A stretch of DNA of 64,000 nt from NCBI GenBank assembly GCA_965219015.1, contig CBDCNH010000005.1, positions 124,001 through 188,000 of the forward strand, in the 5' to 3' direction. The notes under the pieces are model-generated. The model did not search any database. It was not told where the DNA came from and worked only from the letters and a program-made list of their open reading frames with translations. The stretch's first letter is position 1. Every line of letters begins with the position of its first letter. Made by a program: the position numbers and the translations under genes. Below, piece by piece: positions 61,272 through 64,000 of this stretch. The stretch is from CBDCNH01 sp965219015 (lineage in GTDB: Bacteria > Pseudomonadota > Alphaproteobacteria > Rhodobacterales > Rhodobacteraceae).

Positions 61272-62488
61272 GGCTGCGTCTCCATCGGCCGCGGCGTCGG
61301 CGCGCGCCCGGCGAAGACCACCGCGCAGACCGCCATCAGCGCCATCGAGAGGAGGAACGGCGCGCCCGGCGCGAACACCGGCGCGTCTGCCGCGGTGAAG
61401 CGGCTGAAGATCTGCGTCATGACGAGCGGCGAGGCGATCGTCGCGAGCGACAGCACCGACGAGATGGTGCCCTGCAGCTCGCCCTGCTCGTTGTCGTGCG
61501 TGCCGCGCGACAGCATCGCCTGCAGCGCCGGCGTCACGACCGCGCCGAGCGCCGTGATCGGCGTCGCGATCAGCGCCAGCGTGCCGTTCGTCACGAGGCC
61601 GAGGAAGCCGAAGGCGGCGGCGTTGAAGGCGAAGCCGTAGAACACCACGCCCCGGTCGCCGAAGAGGCGGATGAGGTACGGCATCAGAACCCCCTGCACG
61701 ATCGCCATCGAGAGCCCGAAGCCCGCGAGCGAGAGCCCGACGGTCGAGGGCTCCCAGCCGAAGCGCGCCTGCCCGAAGTAGGCCCAGACCGATGGGTAGA
61801 CCATGAAGGCGAAGTCGTAGAGGAACATGAGGAGAAGGAGCCGCCCGAGCCCCGGCATCCGGCCCACGCGCGCGAGCGCCGCGAAGGGGTTGGCGCGCGC
61901 CCAGTCGAAGGGCCGGCGGATGCGGTCGGTCACGGTCTCGGGGAGCACGCTCGCGCCGAGCGCCATGTTGGCCGCGGCGAGCGCTGCGGCGGCGTAGAAC
62001 GGCGCGCGCGGCCCGAAGTGCGCGAGGAGCCCGCCGATCACCGGACCGAGCACGAAGCCCGCGCCGAACGCCGCCCCGATCAGCCCGAAGTTCTGCGCCT
62101 TCTTCTCGGGGGGCGAGATGTCGGCGATGTAGGCGGTCGCGGTCGATTGCGTCGCCGCCGTGATGCCGCCGACGATCCGCCCGACGAGAAGGAGCCAGAC
62201 GAACGCCGCCGTCGCCATCACGAGGTAGTCCGCCGCCATCACCCCGAGCGACACGAGGAGGATCGGCCGGCGCCCGTAGCGATCCGAAAGATTGCCGACG
62301 AGCGGGCCGAAGAGGAACTGCATCACCGCGAAGGCGGTCGACAGGATGCCGCCCCAGAGCGCCGCCGAGGCGAGGGTGCCGCCGGTCACGTCGCGGATGA
62401 GGTCGGGCATGACGGGCAGGATGAGCCCGATCCCCATCGCGTCGATCACGATGGTGGCGAGGATGAAGATGACGGGAAGGCTCGACAT
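61268..62488 (-). CDS. MFS transporter, TetA/Bcr-type 12-helix exporter family
   Basis: 406-residue major facilitator protein. Motif A between helices 2 and 3 is 'GNLSDRYGRRPILL'. The first helix 'IDAMGIGLILPVMPDLIRD' and helix 5 'GFVLGPVIGGLLAHFG' (motif C, antiporter signature) match TetA-class drug:H+ antiporters. Real tetracycline efflux cannot be concluded. Being coupled to an enolase-superfamily gene, it could equally move that enzyme's substrate. 'SRGTHDNEQGELQGTISSVL' near the end is also typical of the TetA class. Confidence 0.87.
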   Translation of the reverse strand: MSSLPVIFILATIVIDAMGIGLILPVMPDLIRDVTGGTLASAALWGGILSTAFAVMQFLFGPLVGNLSDRYGRRPILLVSLGVMAADYLVMATAAFVWLLLVGRIVGGITAATQSTATAYIADISPPEKKAQNFGLIGAAFGAGFVLGPVIGGLLAHFGPRAPFYAAAALAAANMALGASVLPETVTDRIRRPFDWARANPFAALARVGRMPGLGRLLLLMFLYDFAFMVYPSVWAYFGQARFGWEPSTVGLSLAGFGLSMAIVQGVLMPYLIRLFGDRGVVFYGFAFNAAAFGFLGLVTNGTLALIATPITALGAVVTPALQAMLSRGTHDNEQGELQGTISSVLSLATIASPLVMTQIFSRFTAADAPVFAPGAPFLLSMALMAVCAVVFAGRAPTPRPMETQP

Positions 62489-62521
62489 GTCCGGGGTGTA
62501 CCGCCGGGGACGGGGGTGCGT

Positions 62522-63490
62522 CTACGGGAGGCTGCGGAGCGCCTCGGCGAACACGCGCGCATCGACGTTGCCGCCCGAGGCGACGACGATGACCGCGTCG
62601 CCTTCGATGGCCTCGGGGCGGAACAGCGCCGCTGCGAGCGCCACCGCGCCGCCCGGTTCGAGGACGATGCGGAGCCGCTCGAAGGCGAGGGCCATCGCGT
62701 GCAGCGCTTCCGCGTCGCTGACGGCGATGCCGGGGCCGGCACGTCGCGCGAGGATCGGCAGGGTCAGCGCGCCGGGAGCGGGGGTGAGGATCGCGTCGCA
62801 GACCGAGGCCACGGAGGGCTGGTTGCGCTGCGGCGTGCCCGAGGCGAGCGAGCGCGCCATGTCGTCGAACCCCTCGGGTTCGACGGTGCGGACGCGGAGG
62901 CCCGGCGCCTCGGCCTCGAGCGCCAGCGCGATGCCGGCCGCGAGCCCGCCGCCGCCGCAGCACACCAGCACGTCGGCCTGGCCGACACCCGCCGCCGCCG
63001 CCTGCGATGCGATCTCGAGGCCCGTGGTGCCCTGGCCCGCGATGACCTCCGGGTGGTCGAAGGGCGGGATCAGGATGAGCCCGCGCTCGGCGGCCAGGGT
63101 CGCCCCGAGCGCCGCGCGATCCGTAGCGGCGATGTCGTAGAGGACCACCTCCGCGCCCATCGCGCGGGTGTTCGCGATCTTCACCGCCGGCGCGCTTTGC
63201 GGCATCAGGATCACGGCAGCACGCCCCGCTTCGGCCGCCGCGCGCGCGATTCCCTGCGCGTGGTTGCCCGACGAGAACGCGAGCACGCCGTCAACCGCCG
63301 GCGGCAGCGCCGTGATCGCCGCCTTGGCGCCGCGGTACTTGAACGAGCCCGTGTGCTGCAGGCATTCCACCTTTATCAGCACCCGTCTGCCGGCGATGGC
63401 GTCGAGGAACGGCGAACCGAGCAGCGGCGTCGCGACGATGAAGGGCGCGATGCGATCGGCGGCCGCACGGATCCGCGCGATGTCGGTCAA
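62522..63490 (-). CDS. Threonine/serine dehydratase-like PLP enzyme
   Basis: 322-residue fold-type II PLP enzyme. The Schiff-base lysine is K51 in 'HTGSFKYRGAKAA', followed by 'FSSGNHAQGIARAAAEAG' and the phosphate-binding glycine loop 'VCCGGGGLAAGIALAL'. The C-terminus 'GDAVIVVASGGNVDA' closes the active site. There is no regulatory ACT domain, so it resembles catabolic threonine dehydratases, serine racemases or hydroxyaspartate dehydratases; sequence alone does not decide. It overlaps the upstream hydrolase gene by 4 nt (ATGA). Confidence 0.88.
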   Translation of the reverse strand: MTDIARIRAAADRIAPFIVATPLLGSPFLDAIAGRRVLIKVECLQHTGSFKYRGAKAAITALPPAVDGVLAFSSGNHAQGIARAAAEAGRAAVILMPQSAPAVKIANTRAMGAEVVLYDIAATDRAALGATLAAERGLILIPPFDHPEVIAGQGTTGLEIASQAAAAGVGQADVLVCCGGGGLAAGIALALEAEAPGLRVRTVEPEGFDDMARSLASGTPQRNQPSVASVCDAILTPAPGALTLPILARRAGPGIAVSDAEALHAMALAFERLRIVLEPGGAVALAAALFRPEAIEGDAVIVVASGGNVDARVFAEALRSLP

Positions 63491-64000
63491 GGGATCTGTC
63501 CGAGAAAGGCATGAAGGACGCCAAGGCTTTCGGGCTCGTCAAGGAACGGCACATGCGCGCGGCCGAGCACGTCGGCGAAGAGCATGTCGGGCCGGCGGCG
63601 GCGCATCGCGGCTGCGGTGGCTTCGCTCAGCAGGTCCGAGTTGGCGCCGCGGATGAGCGCAAGCGGCATCCCCGCGAGCGCATCGAAGAGCGGCCAGAGG
63701 TCGGGTGGCGCCACGGCACCGCGCATGGTCTCGGCGAGGGCGGGATCGTAGGCGAGGATGAGGCCCGCAGGCGTTTCACGCCAGATGCGCGCGGCCTCCG
63801 CTTGCCAGCGGCCCTCGGGCACGTTGTCGAAGCCGGGCGTCGTGGCGAGGCGCGCCGCGGCAGCGTCGAGCGTCGCGACTTCGGGCGCGCGGCCGACGTA
63901 GGCGGCGATCCGGTCGAGCCCGGCACGGTCGATCTCGGGTCCGATGTCGACGAGGCAGACGCCCGCGAGCCGATCGCGCGCGGTGGCGGCGAGGAGCATC
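63487..64000 (-). CDS. Alpha/beta hydrolase, N-terminus outside window
   Basis: The frame is open to the right window edge, so only the C-terminal 170 or so residues are seen. It starts in the region after the nucleophile elbow ('LLAATARDRLAGVCLVDIGP'). The cap domain follows, then the acid strand 'MPLALIRGANSDLLSEATAA' and the histidine in 'GRAHVPFLDEPESL'. This matches fold-family esterases and haloperoxidase-like hydrolases. The nucleophile itself lies outside. The stop overlaps the dehydratase ATG, so both belong to one transcript. Confidence 0.8.
   Translation of the reverse strand, partial: MLLAATARDRLAGVCLVDIGPEIDRAGLDRIAAYVGRAPEVATLDAAAARLATTPGFDNVPEGRWQAEAARIWRETPAGLILAYDPALAETMRGAVAPPDLWPLFDALAGMPLALIRGANSDLLSEATAAAMRRRRPDMLFADVLGRAHVPFLDEPESLGVLHAFLGQIP

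Noticed and set aside
61268..62488. Naming the MFS exporter as a tetracycline resistance gene
   Set aside because: Class resemblance to TetA is not evidence for the drug, and the coupling to an enolase-superfamily gene suggests a metabolic role instead.

Overview
The window is 64 kb of very GC-rich bacterial chromosome with dense, often translationally overlapping genes. The gene families point to an alphaproteobacterium of the Rhodobacterales (Paracoccaceae/Roseobacter type): a VPLPA-type C-terminal sorting signal, DUF1203, DUF1285, DUF1523 and DUF5927/5928-like proteins, a zf-CHCC protein next to polA, membrane-anchored cytochrome c, alphaproteobacterial aatA, pheA and yejABEF, and a small SRP RNA. 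No phage, transposon, CRISPR array, rRNA or tRNA gene was seen.

Layout. 1-9 kb: the end of a polyamine-type binding protein, aspartate aminotransferase, sdhE, a frameshifted acyltransferase, a four-gene sugar/glycerol-phosphate-type ABC operon and an OmpA-like lipoprotein. 9-17 kb: a frameshifted DeoR regulator overlapping an MFS permease, a methylguanine-DNA methyltransferase, nth plus a PfkB kinase, a divergent sulfotransferase / GT14 glycosyltransferase pair and a HIT protein. 17-22.7 kb: DUF1203, zf-CHCC, polA, an SDR, a VPLPA-CTERM exported protein and DUF1285. 22.7-29.5 kb: a tightly coupled MoxR / DUF58 / DUF4159 / GATase-like membrane-protein operon. 29.5-30.6 kb: the wreck of an arsR-aqpS-arsC arsenic operon. 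30.7-36.6 kb: DUF599, glcDEF glycolate dehydrogenase, a dead trypsin-like protease and a small heat-shock protein behind a likely RpoH promoter. 36.8-45.7 kb: a small cysteine-repeat secreted protein, gabD, an alpha/beta hydrolase, and a peptide-type ABC importer coupled to a cupin and a P1-family aminopeptidase. 45.7-54.2 kb: DUF1523, SRP RNA, an HWE-type sensor kinase, a Tat-exported 5'-nucleotidase family enzyme, nudC, pheA, cytochrome c and an RTX protein whose N-terminal half looks like a seven-bladed propeller. 54.3-64 kb: yejABEF, then an enolase-superfamily enzyme, an MFS exporter, a PLP-dependent dehydratase and a partial alpha/beta hydrolase.

Working picture: a heterotroph equipped to import polyamines, sugars or glycerol phosphates and peptides, to oxidise glycolate and succinate semialdehyde, and to decorate its surface (sulfotransferase/GT14, acyltransferase, RTX and VPLPA-CTERM proteins). 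Two regions (29.48-30.61 and 35.39-36.03 kb) hold genes in advanced decay, and two further genes (acyltransferase, deoR) carry a single apparent one-base loss in a G/C run. The second kind may be sequencing error or recent mutation. I did not find a clearly new multi-gene defence or mobile system. The most unusual content is the decayed arsenic operon, the propeller-RTX protein, the sulfotransferase/GT14 pair and the peptide importer-peptidase operon.
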